Positions 52,284 through 60,213 of a stretch of 64,000 nt of DNA are shown in pieces. The notes under the pieces are model-generated. The model was not told where the DNA came from, did no database searches, and worked only from the letters and a program-made list of their open reading frames with translations. How positions within the stretch are numbered: the stretch's first letter is position 1; every line of letters begins with the position of its first letter. The stretch comes from CAZWRK01 sp964635875 (lineage in GTDB: Bacteria > Pseudomonadota > Gammaproteobacteria > Burkholderiales > Aquaspirillaceae), in the NCBI GenBank assembly GCA_964635875.1, contig CAZWRK010000005.1, positions 13,249 through 77,248 of the forward strand. The letters run 5' to 3'. The position numbers and the translations under genes are program-made.

Positions 52284-53096
52284 ATGATGCAGCTATCGGG
52301 TTTATTTATTCACCCGTTGAAATCAGGGCGCGCGATTGCATGTTCCGAGGCGGTCGTGACCGAACAAGGTTTGCGGGGTGATCGTGAATGGCTAGTGGTT
52401 GATCAGCACGGTCGATTTGTAACCGCACGGACGCACCCACAACTATTGAAAATCTCTGCGACACCACGGGAGGGTGGGCTTGATTTGCAAGTGCCGCATC
52501 AAGTTGCGTATTCGGTTTCGGTCTTAGCGTTGTCGCAGCCGTTGCAAACCACAGTTTGGAAGGATGTATTTGCGGCATGGACGGGCGACGCACAGGCCGA
52601 CGCGTATTTGAGTGCATGGCTCGGCGAAGCTGTCCGGTTGGTTTGGATGGGGCCAGAGGGTCAGGGGGCGCGCCGTCAAAAGCGCTCGACCGATGCAGGC
52701 TTGAGTTTTGCGGATGGCTACCCTTTTCTGCTGATTGGTGAGGGGTCTTTGGCGGCACTAAATCAGGCCTTAGAGACGCCGGTCACGATGCGGCACTTTC
52801 GCCCCAATCTCGTGATTTCAGGTGCGGAAGCGTATGCCGAGGATCATTGGCACCGGATTCGGATTGGAGACGTCGAGTTTGAGTCTAAAGGGCATTGCAC
52901 CCGTTGTATTTTGACCACCATCGACCCTGACCGTGCAGAACCTGATGCGAATCGCGAGCCTCTGATGACCTTAACGCGTCTGCGGCGATTTAAAGAGGGC
53001 GTGTGTTTTGGGCAGAATTTAGTGGCTTTGAATTCAGGGCGGCTAGCGGTCGGGATGCCGGTCGAAGTGTTAAGCGTGGTCGAGGCTGCTGGGTGA
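52284..53096 (+). CDS. MOSC domain protein (YcbX-like)
   Basis: A 270-residue protein with an N-terminal MOSC_N beta-barrel (LSGLFIHPLKSGRAIAC, GLRGDREWLVVDQHGRFVTAR) and a C-terminal MOSC domain (FRPNLVISGAEAYAED, the conserved cysteine in KGHCTRCILTTID). Such proteins bind molybdenum cofactor and reduce N-hydroxylated compounds, using an external electron donor. Two adjacent ATGs (52284 and 52287) follow GGGGGCAGGG. Its stop overlaps the crcB start (TGATG), so the two are coupled. Confidence 0.9.
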   Translation: MMQLSGLFIHPLKSGRAIACSEAVVTEQGLRGDREWLVVDQHGRFVTARTHPQLLKISATPREGGLDLQVPHQVAYSVSVLALSQPLQTTVWKDVFAAWTGDAQADAYLSAWLGEAVRLVWMGPEGQGARRQKRSTDAGLSFADGYPFLLIGEGSLAALNQALETPVTMRHFRPNLVISGAEAYAEDHWHRIRIGDVEFESKGHCTRCILTTIDPDRAEPDANREPLMTLTRLRRFKEGVCFGQNLVALNSGRLAVGMPVEVLSVVEAAG

Positions 53097-53488
53097 TGGT
53101 TGCGATGCCTTGGATGTTTGCTTGGATTGGTCTAGGTGCTGCGTGTGGTGCGTGCTTGCGTTGGGTTTTGGGGCTGCAGCTCAATGCCTATTTAAGCGTT
53201 TTGCCGTTGGGGACGTTGCTTGCGAATTGGCTGGGCGCGTTTTTGATGGGTTTGGCGATGGCGGGGTTTGGTGCATGGCCCGACATGTCACCAGCGTTAA
53301 AGAGTGCGCTCACGACCGGTTTTTTGGGTGGGTTGACGACTTTTTCGACCTTTTCGGCTGAGGCGGTGATGTTGCTTCAGTCGGGGCAATATACAGCGTT
53401 GCTCGTGCACATGGGGCTGCATGTGATGGGTTCGCTGTTGTTGACCTTGGCGGGGTTTTGGCTGGCGAATCTCTGTTTTGCCGCGTAG
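53096..53488 (+). CDS. crcB: Fluoride channel CrcB/Fluc
   Basis: Small dual-topology membrane channel that exports fluoride. The 130-residue protein has four hydrophobic segments and the family motifs GAACGACLRWVLG, GTLLANWLGAFLMG (pore Asn) and GGLTTFSTFSAE (phenylalanine box and sodium site). The ATG at 53096 overlaps the MOSC stop by one base. No fluoride riboswitch was recognised upstream. Confidence 0.94.
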   Translation: MVAMPWMFAWIGLGAACGACLRWVLGLQLNAYLSVLPLGTLLANWLGAFLMGLAMAGFGAWPDMSPALKSALTTGFLGGLTTFSTFSAEAVMLLQSGQYTALLVHMGLHVMGSLLLTLAGFWLANLCFAA

Positions 53489-53491
53489 CGC

Positions 53492-53517
53492 ACGGGGCGC
53501 CCTCGCGCCCCGTTTTT
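53492..53517 (+). terminator. Intrinsic terminator after crcB
   Basis: ACGGGGCG (53492-53499) pairs perfectly with CGCCCCGT (53506-53513), followed by TTTT. Confidence 0.85.
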
Positions 53518-53520
53518 CGG

Positions 53521-54639
53521 TTAGAGATTGACCATATTGTCGCGGTGAATAATTTCTGGCTCGACCAAGTAGCCCAGCACGCTTTCGATATCCCGTGTTG
53601 GCCGACCTTTAATCAAGCGAATTTCGTCGGAGCTGTAGTTGACCAAGCCCCGTGAAACTTCTAATCCTGATTCATTCACGCAGCTCACTGCTTCCCCGCG
53701 CAAAAATTCGCCTTCGACAGCGATCACGCCCACCGGCAGCAAACTCACGGTGCCACTGCCGACGGCGCGCGCAGCACCCGCATCCAGCACGAGCTTGCCT
53801 GCGAGCTGTAGATGATCGGCGAGCCATTGTTTACGGGCAGCAAGGCGGCTGGTTCCGGCAATCAATTGGGTGCCGATGGCTTCGCCTTCTGCGAGTCTGG
53901 ATAAAATCCGCTCTTCGCGACCGCAGGCAATAATCGTATGTGCGCCGCTACGGGCGGCGCGTTTGGCGGCAATGATTTTGGTCAACATGCCACCGGTCCC
54001 GACGTTGGAGCCTGCGCCTCCGGCCATGTCTTCTAGGGCGGGGTCGCCTGCTTGGGCTTCGTAGACGAACTCGGCGTCGGGATTTTTGCGGGGGTCGGCG
54101 GTGTAAAGCCCCTGTTGGTCAGTGAGGATAATCAGGGCATCGGCTTCGATCAGATTGGTGACCAATGCGCCGAGGGTGTCGTTATCGCCAAAACGAATTT
54201 CACTGGTCACAACGGTGTCGTTTTCATTGATGATCGGCACCACCCGCAGGCCGAGTAGCGCATTGAGTGTGGAGCGGGCGTTCAGGTAGCGGGTGCGGTC
54301 GGCCAAATCTTCGTGGGTGAGTAAGACTTGGGCGGTTTGAATGCCATGTTCTCTAAAGGCGCTTTCGTAGGCTTGTGCTAATCCCATTTGCCCGACTGCG
54401 GCGGCGGCTTGGAGTTCGTGGACGGCTTTGGGGCGAGTTTGAAAACCCAGCCGCATCAGGCCTTCGGCAATTGCGCCAGACGAAACCAAGACCACTTCTT
54501 TTTCCCGTCGAATCAGATCGGCAATTTCGGCGGCCCATCGTGCCAGTGCGGCATGATCGAGTCCGCGACCCTCATTGGTGACAAGGCTGGAGCCGACTTT
54601 GATAACAATGCGTTGACTGGCATGGATAAGCGATTGCAT
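53521..54639 (-). CDS. proB: Glutamate 5-kinase
   Basis: First enzyme of proline synthesis. The 372-residue protein has an amino-acid-kinase domain (RIVIKVGSSLVTNEGRGLD, VLVSSGAIAEG, PIINENDTVVTSEIRFGDND, GSNVGTGGMLTKIIAAKRA) and a C-terminal PUA domain (from about residue 280, GTVSLLPVGVIAVEGEFLRG). The ATG at 54639 follows AGGAAG. proA and obg, frequent neighbours, are not here. It lies downstream of bioA on the same strand with a long hairpin between. Confidence 0.97.
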   Translation of the reverse strand: MQSLIHASQRIVIKVGSSLVTNEGRGLDHAALARWAAEIADLIRREKEVVLVSSGAIAEGLMRLGFQTRPKAVHELQAAAAVGQMGLAQAYESAFREHGIQTAQVLLTHEDLADRTRYLNARSTLNALLGLRVVPIINENDTVVTSEIRFGDNDTLGALVTNLIEADALIILTDQQGLYTADPRKNPDAEFVYEAQAGDPALEDMAGGAGSNVGTGGMLTKIIAAKRAARSGAHTIIACGREERILSRLAEGEAIGTQLIAGTSRLAARKQWLADHLQLAGKLVLDAGAARAVGSGTVSLLPVGVIAVEGEFLRGEAVSCVNESGLEVSRGLVNYSSDEIRLIKGRPTRDIESVLGYLVEPEIIHRDNMVNL

Positions 54640-54668
54640 GACACTTCCTGAGGGCGTTGACGAATGAA

Positions 54669-54711
54669 CAAGCGGAACCGGCGGGGATTATATCTGCCCG
54701 CGGTCCGCTTG
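54669..54711 (-). terminator. Long hairpin between bioA and proB
   Basis: CAAGCGGA (54669-54676) and TCCGCTTG (54704-54711) form the base of a stem that continues with CCG and CGGG pairing and two small bulges. No T run follows. The loop on the minus strand contains TATAAT, so it may also overlap a proB promoter. Confidence 0.5.
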
Positions 54712-54723
54712 CGGCATCGTCGT

Positions 54724-56076
54724 TTACGCAATCGCGGGATCTGACCGTTGTTTCTGTAGGGGGCTGTGCTCGACTTCGTCTAGGCTTTCTAGCGTGGCCT
54801 TGACGAGATGCTGAACCTCTTCGCGGGTGATGATGTACGGCGGCATAAAGTAAACCGTCTTGCCGATCGGCCGCACGAGGCATTCGCGTTTGAGCATTGC
54901 TTGGAAAAAAGCCAGCGAGAAATCGAGGCGTTCAGTTTCGACATCGAACGCCCAAATCATGCCGAGATGCCGGAAGTGCCGAACCTGCGGGTGAGCGGCG
55001 AGCTGTTCAAATTCGGCGTTCAGTGTGGCGGCATGGGTGCGGTTGCGCTCAATAACGTGGTCGTGTTCAAAGATGTCGAGGGTGGCAAGGGCGGCGCTGC
55101 AGGCAAGGGGATTGCCGGTGTAGCTATGGGAATGCAAAAAGCCTCGGCTAACTTCGTCGTCGTAAAAGGCGTGGTAAATCGGGTCTTGGCAGAGCACGAC
55201 TGAGAGCGGTAAATAGCCGCCGGTAATGCCTTTCGAGAGGCACAGCAGGTCGGGCAGAATTTCTGCTTGTTGGTGGGCAAAGAAAGTGCCGGTGCGGCCA
55301 AATCCGACGGCGATTTCATCGGCAATCAGGTGAATATGATACTGGTCGCAGAGGCGGCGCGCTTCTTGAAGATAAACGGGGTCATACATCGCCATGCCCG
55401 CTGCACCTTGCACGAGCGGTTCAAGAATCAGTGCGGCAATTTCGTGATGGCGTTCGGCGAGGAGGTGTTCGAGTTGGGCGGCGGCTTGGCGGGCCAGGGT
55501 GGCGGCATCGATGTCTTCTGTGCACTGGCGGTTGTCGGGGCAGGGGGTCACGAGGCCATCTAAAATCAGCGGGGCATAGGTTTGGCGGAATAGCGGGATG
55601 TCGGTGACGGCTAGCGCGCCGATGGTTTCGCCGTGATAGCTATTTTCTAAATGCACAAAGCGGGTTTTGTTGGGGTGGCCGGTGTTGCGCCAGTGGTGAA
55701 AGCTCATTTTTAGTGCGACTTCAATCGCGGACGCGCCATCGGAACCATAGAAGGCATGACCAAGGCCTGAGAGCGCCGCGAGGCGTTCGGAGAGTTCGAT
55801 CACTGGCTGATGAGTAAAACCGGCGAGCATGACGTGTTCGAGGCGATCAAGCTGTTGATGGATGGCGGCTTTGATGCGGCTTTCGTTATGACCAAAGAGA
55901 TTGACCCACCATGAACTGACGGCATCGAGGTAACGGTGCCCATCGAAATCATAAAGCCAGACGCCTTCTCCGCGCGCAATTGGAATGATTGGCAGGGTTT
56001 CGTGGCGTTTCATTTGGGTGCAGGGGTGCCAAACAGCGGTGCGGCTCCGATGAAGCCAGTCGGTATTGGTGGTCAT
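54724..56076 (-). CDS. bioA: Adenosylmethionine-8-amino-7-oxononanoate aminotransferase
   Basis: PLP enzyme of biotin synthesis that uses SAM as amino donor. The 450-residue protein has WHPCTQMKRHE near the start, SSWWVNLFGHN, GSDGASAIEVALKM, the DEIAVGFGRTG aspartate that contacts PLP, the Schiff-base lysine in LCLSKGITGGYLPLS, and HSHSYTGNPLACSAA. The opening WHPCTQM is characteristic of BioA among class III aminotransferases. Other bio genes are not in the window. An rpoH terminator separates it from rpoH. Confidence 0.96.
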   Translation of the reverse strand: MTTNTDWLHRSRTAVWHPCTQMKRHETLPIIPIARGEGVWLYDFDGHRYLDAVSSWWVNLFGHNESRIKAAIHQQLDRLEHVMLAGFTHQPVIELSERLAALSGLGHAFYGSDGASAIEVALKMSFHHWRNTGHPNKTRFVHLENSYHGETIGALAVTDIPLFRQTYAPLILDGLVTPCPDNRQCTEDIDAATLARQAAAQLEHLLAERHHEIAALILEPLVQGAAGMAMYDPVYLQEARRLCDQYHIHLIADEIAVGFGRTGTFFAHQQAEILPDLLCLSKGITGGYLPLSVVLCQDPIYHAFYDDEVSRGFLHSHSYTGNPLACSAALATLDIFEHDHVIERNRTHAATLNAEFEQLAAHPQVRHFRHLGMIWAFDVETERLDFSLAFFQAMLKRECLVRPIGKTVYFMPPYIITREEVQHLVKATLESLDEVEHSPLQKQRSDPAIA

Positions 56077-56103
56077 GGCGTGTCTTTCTTAGATCGGTGG
56101 CAT

Positions 56104-56130
56104 GAAAAAGCCCCGCATGGAGCGGGGCTT
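56104..56130 (-). terminator. Intrinsic terminator after rpoH
   Basis: A perfect 9-bp stem, AAGCCCCGC (56108-56116)/GCGGGGCTT (56122-56130), with a 5-nt loop; on the minus strand it runs into TTTTTC. Confidence 0.9.
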
Positions 56131-56149
56131 GCCGAGGCGATGGGAGCGC

Positions 56150-57022
56150 TTAGGCGACGACCATGCCTTCTTGTTGTGCAGTCATTGCGGCGCGCATTTT
56201 TTGCAGGGCTTTGACTTCAATTTGGCGAATCCGTTCGGCTGAGACGCCAAACTCGTTGGCTAAGTCATGCAGGGTCAAACCATTGTCGTCGGCTAACCAA
56301 CGGGCTTCGATAATGCGGCGGCTGCGTGGATCAAGGGTCTCGAGCGCATGGAAAATGCCTTCGCGCTGGAGTCGGTCGAAGGATTTTTTCTCCATTTGGC
56401 GGGTCGGCTCGTGTTCGCCGTCAGCCAGCCAGTCAATCGGTGCAAATCCGCTTTCGTCATCACTATCGTCCGCGAGCAGCGAGATGTCTTGCCCACTCAT
56501 GCGGGTTTCCATCTCGCGAACTTCTTCGGGTTTGACGCCGAGTTGTTCAGCAATGTTTTTGGCTTCGGTGTCGGTTAGTGCCGAAAACCCTGCTTTCATC
56601 GAGCGCAGATTAAAGAAAAGCTTGCGTTGGGGCTTGGTGGTGGCAATGCGAACCAAGCGCCAGTTGCGCAGAATAAATTCGTGAATTTCGGCTTTGATCC
56701 AGTGCACAGCAAAGGAAAACAGGCGCACCCCACGGGTCGGCTCGAAGCGTTTGACCGCTTTCATCAGACCAATATTGCCTTCTTGAATCAGGTCGGCTTG
56801 TTGGAGTCCATAGCCGGAATAGCCGCGGGCAATGGAGACAACGACGCGTAAGTGCGACAGCACAAGCATTTTGGCTGCGTCAAGATCTTCCGCTTCTTTG
56901 AAGCGTGTCGCGAGATCGGTTTCTTGTTCTTGTGTCAGCATCGGGATGTTATTGACCGCAGAAATGTACTGCTCAAGGCTGCCGCTGCTGGATGGTACTG
57001 GTAAGGTGAACGAGGCATTCAT
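56150..57022 (-). CDS. rpoH: RNA polymerase heat-shock sigma factor RpoH (sigma-32)
   Basis: Directs transcription of heat-shock genes. The 290-residue protein has region 2 (LRVVVSIARGYSGYGLQQADL, GLMKAVKRFEPTRGVRLFSF), the RpoH box QRKLFFNLR, which separates it from RpoD and RpoS, and region 4.2 (LTLHDLANEFGVSAERIRQIE). The ATG at 57022 follows AAGGAGGG. A CIRCE element lies 33 nt upstream, so HrcA repression is likely. The order ftsY-ftsE-ftsX-rpoH is conserved from gammaproteobacteria, though a 263-bp gap after ftsX suggests its own promoter. Confidence 0.97.
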   Translation of the reverse strand: MNASFTLPVPSSSGSLEQYISAVNNIPMLTQEQETDLATRFKEAEDLDAAKMLVLSHLRVVVSIARGYSGYGLQQADLIQEGNIGLMKAVKRFEPTRGVRLFSFAVHWIKAEIHEFILRNWRLVRIATTKPQRKLFFNLRSMKAGFSALTDTEAKNIAEQLGVKPEEVREMETRMSGQDISLLADDSDDESGFAPIDWLADGEHEPTRQMEKKSFDRLQREGIFHALETLDPRSRRIIEARWLADDNGLTLHDLANEFGVSAERIRQIEVKALQKMRAAMTAQQEGMVVA

Positions 57023-57055
57023 TGTGACGCTTCCCTCCTTATTGTTTTACTGATA

Positions 57056-57082
57056 TTAGCACTCGCTTGTGGCGAGTGCTAG
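57056..57082. promoter_or_regulatory. CIRCE operator (HrcA-binding site) upstream of rpoH
   Basis: TTAGCACTC (57056-57064), a 9-nt spacer and GAGTGCTAG (57074-57082) match the CIRCE consensus TTAGCACTC-N9-GAGTGCTAA at 17 of 18 positions with exact spacing. The spacer ends also pair, so the transcript would form a 10-bp hairpin just before the rpoH ribosome-binding site. It lies 33 nt from the rpoH ATG. Confidence 0.92.
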
Positions 57083-57239
57083 AAATGGCGCTTTAAATGT
57101 AATTGATTTTTTTCAATGGAATCAATAGTCCATCACTATGTGCCACGCGTGGTTTTTTACAAGGTGGAGATGAGATGAATAGTTTGTGGTGGGGATTGTA
57201 TGAGGCTGCACGTTAACAGAGTCTTAACCTCGAGTTGGG

Positions 57240-57273
57240 GCACGCTATCCCTGCATCGATCAGGATAGCGTGC
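57240..57273 (-). terminator. Perfect hairpin after ftsX
   Basis: GCACGCTATCC (57240-57250) and GGATAGCGTGC (57263-57273) are an 11-bp perfect inverted repeat with a 12-nt spacer, starting 12 nt past the ftsX stop. There is no T run after it on the minus strand, so it may terminate weakly or protect the transcript end. Confidence 0.6.
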
Positions 57274-57285
57274 AAGAAGGCATGC

Positions 57286-58194
57286 TTATTGCGGTTCAAT
57301 TTGGCGCAGGTGATGGCCGGTTGCCAGTCGTGCACCAAACATCGCGAGTGCAGCGCTGGCCACGATGATGAAAAGCAGCTCCCCAAATCTGAGCCCGTGT
57401 AAATTGGCATTTTCGTTGTATAGCGTCGCCAGTTCGTGGATAGAGGGGCCCGCGCTGAGTACAAAGAGTTCGGAGAGCAACCACCCTAAAACAGCGGCCA
57501 ATCCACCTTGCCATAGCGCTAAGTACAAAAATGGACGGCGGATAAAGCTGTCAGGCGCACCAATCAACTTTGACACTTCAATTTCATCTCGTCGCGCCAA
57601 AATTTGTAGGCGAATGGTGTTATGCGTAACCAAGACAAGCGCAAGACCAAAGACGGCGGACAACATAAAGGTGGTTTGCTGCCCAAGGCGTAAAATTTGA
57701 TGCAGGCGTTGCGCCCAGCCTGCGTCGTACTGGGTCGATTCCACCATGGCCAATCCACTGATTTCTTTCTCTAAGCGAGAGATTGCTGCAGGGTCGGTGT
57801 CTTTAGGGTAAATCACAAAAGCATCTGGCAAGGGGTTTTCGCCCATGGCTGCGGCAATATCTTGCATATTATTGCGCGCAATCAGCGACTTAAAAGCCAT
57901 TTCCTTGGAGATAAATTGATAGTTGGCGACGGCCGGATGCTGTTGCAGCGCGGCTTCAATTCCGGCGAGATCTGCCTTTTCTGTTGCTTGCTCCATGAAT
58001 AACGAGATTTGCGCACTTTGCGCAAGGTGTTGGCTCCATTCATTGGCGCTGGTAATCAACACATATAAGCAAAGCGGCAGGCTAATGGCTACGCCCATTA
58101 ACAACAGATTCAGAAAGCCGCCAATCGGTTGGCGGATCATGCTTTGCAGGGCGCTTTTTGCCGAGCGCCAATGCAGATCAAGGAGATGCTTCAT
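57286..58194 (-). CDS. ftsX: Cell-division protein FtsX
   Basis: Membrane subunit of the FtsEX complex, which activates septal peptidoglycan hydrolases. The 302-residue protein has a cytoplasmic N-terminus, TM1 (about 28-50), a periplasmic loop (about 50-165) with QISLFMEQATEKADL, and three further TM segments with NTIRLQILARRDEIEVSKLIGAPDSFIRRPF, written here as the family's conserved cytoplasmic loop. It overlaps ftsE by 4 nt (ATGA). Confidence 0.95.
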   Translation of the reverse strand: MKHLLDLHWRSAKSALQSMIRQPIGGFLNLLLMGVAISLPLCLYVLITSANEWSQHLAQSAQISLFMEQATEKADLAGIEAALQQHPAVANYQFISKEMAFKSLIARNNMQDIAAAMGENPLPDAFVIYPKDTDPAAISRLEKEISGLAMVESTQYDAGWAQRLHQILRLGQQTTFMLSAVFGLALVLVTHNTIRLQILARRDEIEVSKLIGAPDSFIRRPFLYLALWQGGLAAVLGWLLSELFVLSAGPSIHELATLYNENANLHGLRFGELLFIIVASAALAMFGARLATGHHLRQIEPQ

Positions 58195-58841
58195 GCGAGT
58201 GCTCCTTGATGTAGACGAATTGTGCGCTGACCGTATTCTTTCATAAGGGATTCATCATGCGTGGAAATGACGACGGTGACACCGACCTGATGGAAAGATT
58301 GAAACAGCTCCATAATCTCAAGGGCATAGTCTCGATCAAGATTACCTGTTGGTTCATCGGCCAGAAGGATCGTAGGGCGATGTACGACTGCGCGAGCAAT
58401 ACATAATCGCTGTTGTTCACCGCCTGAGAGACGAATCGGGTTGAGCTTTTCTTTGCTGAGCAAGCCGACCTTGTCGAGCGCCGCACGAACTCGGCGGCTA
58501 GCCTCCTCACGTTCAAAACCAATAATATCCAGCGGCAAACGGACGTTATCAAACACCGTGCGGTCATATAAAATTTTGTGATCTTGAAACACAATCCCAA
58601 GGTGTTGTCGTAAAAACGGGAGTTGTGCTGCGCGAATTTTGGATAAATTTTGCCCGTTGACCAGGACATTTCCTGCACTCGCCCGTTCAATGCCTGCGAC
58701 CAATTTGAGTAGCGTGGATTTGCCCGCCCCAGAATGTCCAGCCAAAAAGACCATCTCGCCTTTTTGAATGTGAAAGCTGAGTTTTTGCAAAGCTTCGATA
58801 CCACCCTGATAGCGTTTGCTGACTTGATCAAACTGGATCAT
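58191..58841 (-). CDS. ftsE: Cell-division ATP-binding protein FtsE
   Basis: ABC ATPase subunit of FtsEX. The 216-residue protein has Walker A GHSGAGKSTLLK, the Q-loop FQDHKILYDRTVFDNV, signature RLSGGEQQRLCIARA, Walker B TILLADEPTGNLD and switch His in VVISTHDESLM. The ATG is preceded by AGGACAG. It lies 22 nt after ftsY and overlaps ftsX. Confidence 0.97.
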   Translation of the reverse strand: MIQFDQVSKRYQGGIEALQKLSFHIQKGEMVFLAGHSGAGKSTLLKLVAGIERASAGNVLVNGQNLSKIRAAQLPFLRQHLGIVFQDHKILYDRTVFDNVRLPLDIIGFEREEASRRVRAALDKVGLLSKEKLNPIRLSGGEQQRLCIARAVVHRPTILLADEPTGNLDRDYALEIMELFQSFHQVGVTVVISTHDESLMKEYGQRTIRLHQGALA

Positions 58842-58863
58842 TCTGTCCTCTTACCCGTCGTGC

Positions 58864-59964
58864 TTAGTCGAATAGTGCGTTGATGTAGTCATCGGCTTTA
58901 AATGGGCGAAGATCATCGAGCGTTTCGCCGACGCCAATAAAGCGTAGGGGCACTGGCCGTTCGCGTGCAATGGCTGCGATCACGCCGCCTTTAGCCGTAC
59001 CATCGAGTTTGGTCAGTACAAGACCTGTGAGGCCTAATGCATCATCAAAGGCTTTGACCTGTGTGATGGCGTTTTGGCCGATATTGGCATCAAGCACGAG
59101 CAGCACTTCATGAGGGGCGCCCGGCAATGCTTTATCAATGACGCGTTTAACCTTTTTAATCTCTTCCATTAAGTGGAGCTGAGTCGGAAGGCGTCCTGCG
59201 GTATCGGCGAGCACGATATCAATTTTGCGTGCGACGGCGGCTTGGATGGCATCAAAGCACACTGCTGCAGCGTCGCCACCTTCTTGCGCAATTACGGTGA
59301 CGTTATTGCGTGCACCCCATTCTGCAAGTTGCTCGCGTGCGGCCGCGCGGAAGGTATCGCCCGCTGCAAGCAGGACAGATTTTCCTTGTTGCTGAAAATA
59401 TTGAGCGAGCTTGCCGATGGAGGTTGTTTTGCCTGCGCCGTTGACGCCTGCCAACAAAATGACAAACGGCCGGTGTCCGCTGACATCGAGTGGTTGTTCC
59501 AGCGGGGTAATGAGTTCAGAGAGCGCTGTTTTTAATGCCCCCTTAAGCTCTGAAGCTTCTTTTAGACCCTTGAGCGTGACGCGATCGCGCACATCTTGCA
59601 AAAGGTGCGTGGTGGCGGGAACACCCATGTCGGCGGTGAGCAGGACCGTTTCGAGCTCTTCGTATAAGTCCTCGTCAATCTTGCCGCCGCCAAATAAACC
59701 CGCTAGTTGCTTGCCGAGCTTGTCGCGGGTTTTGGCGAGTCCACTGCGCAGGCGCTCTGTCCAGCTTGGCTTTTTGGCCGTGGTGGGGGCAGGGGCGGCG
59801 ATGGTTTGTTGAGTCGCTTCGGGGGGCGCTGGAGTGATCGCGACGGGCGCAGACTCGGCAGAAGGCTGCGGCGTGGGCTGTGCTTCGGTTATCGACTCTT
59901 GTGGCGAAACCGTGACTTGAGGTTCAGCGCTAGGCTTAGGTTTTTTCTTAAAGAAACTAAACAT
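58864..59964 (-). CDS. ftsY: Signal recognition particle receptor FtsY
   Basis: SRP-family GTPase that delivers ribosome-nascent-chain complexes to the membrane. The 366-residue protein has an N-terminal proline- and glutamate-rich acidic region (about 1-65), the helical N domain (SWTERLRSGLAKTRDKLG) and the G domain with GVNGAGKTTSIGKLA (G1), AAGDTFRAAAREQL, DTAGRLPTQ (G3), LTKLDGTAKGG (G4) and FIGVGE. It is the first gene of ftsY-ftsE-ftsX and is divergent from the M16 peptidase genes. Confidence 0.97.
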   Translation of the reverse strand: MFSFFKKKPKPSAEPQVTVSPQESITEAQPTPQPSAESAPVAITPAPPEATQQTIAAPAPTTAKKPSWTERLRSGLAKTRDKLGKQLAGLFGGGKIDEDLYEELETVLLTADMGVPATTHLLQDVRDRVTLKGLKEASELKGALKTALSELITPLEQPLDVSGHRPFVILLAGVNGAGKTTSIGKLAQYFQQQGKSVLLAAGDTFRAAAREQLAEWGARNNVTVIAQEGGDAAAVCFDAIQAAVARKIDIVLADTAGRLPTQLHLMEEIKKVKRVIDKALPGAPHEVLLVLDANIGQNAITQVKAFDDALGLTGLVLTKLDGTAKGGVIAAIARERPVPLRFIGVGETLDDLRPFKADDYINALFD

Positions 59965-60001
59965 GAATGTATATATAAGGCCGCAAAAACTTTTTGGAAA
60001 T

Positions 60002-60027
60002 GCTAGCAGGTAGTAGACACTGCTAGC
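60002..60027. repeat. 8-bp inverted repeat between ftsY and the M16 peptidase gene
   Basis: GCTAGCAG (60002-60009) and CTGCTAGC (60020-60027) form a perfect inverted repeat with a 10-nt spacer. Each arm contains the palindrome GCTAGC. It lies 37 nt upstream of ftsY and could bind a dimeric regulator. Confidence 0.45.
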
Positions 60028-60213
60028 CGTGAGGTCGTGACTATTGTAGGCCGAGGGGCTGTACGGAGTGTGAATCTGTGCTTATTTAGGCATTTATTCT
60101 TATTGCTTCTCTGGATTCCTCTATTTGAAATTCAGCCTCGGATACACCGCCGTCAGGCGTACACAAGGTCGTGATTGTATTCTTTTTTGTTTATCGGTAG
60201 GACATTGACAGAT

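Noticed and set aside
52122..53096. Fluoride riboswitch for crcB
   Set aside because: No match to the conserved riboswitch core ahead of the MOSC-crcB pair, and crcB starts directly on the MOSC stop.
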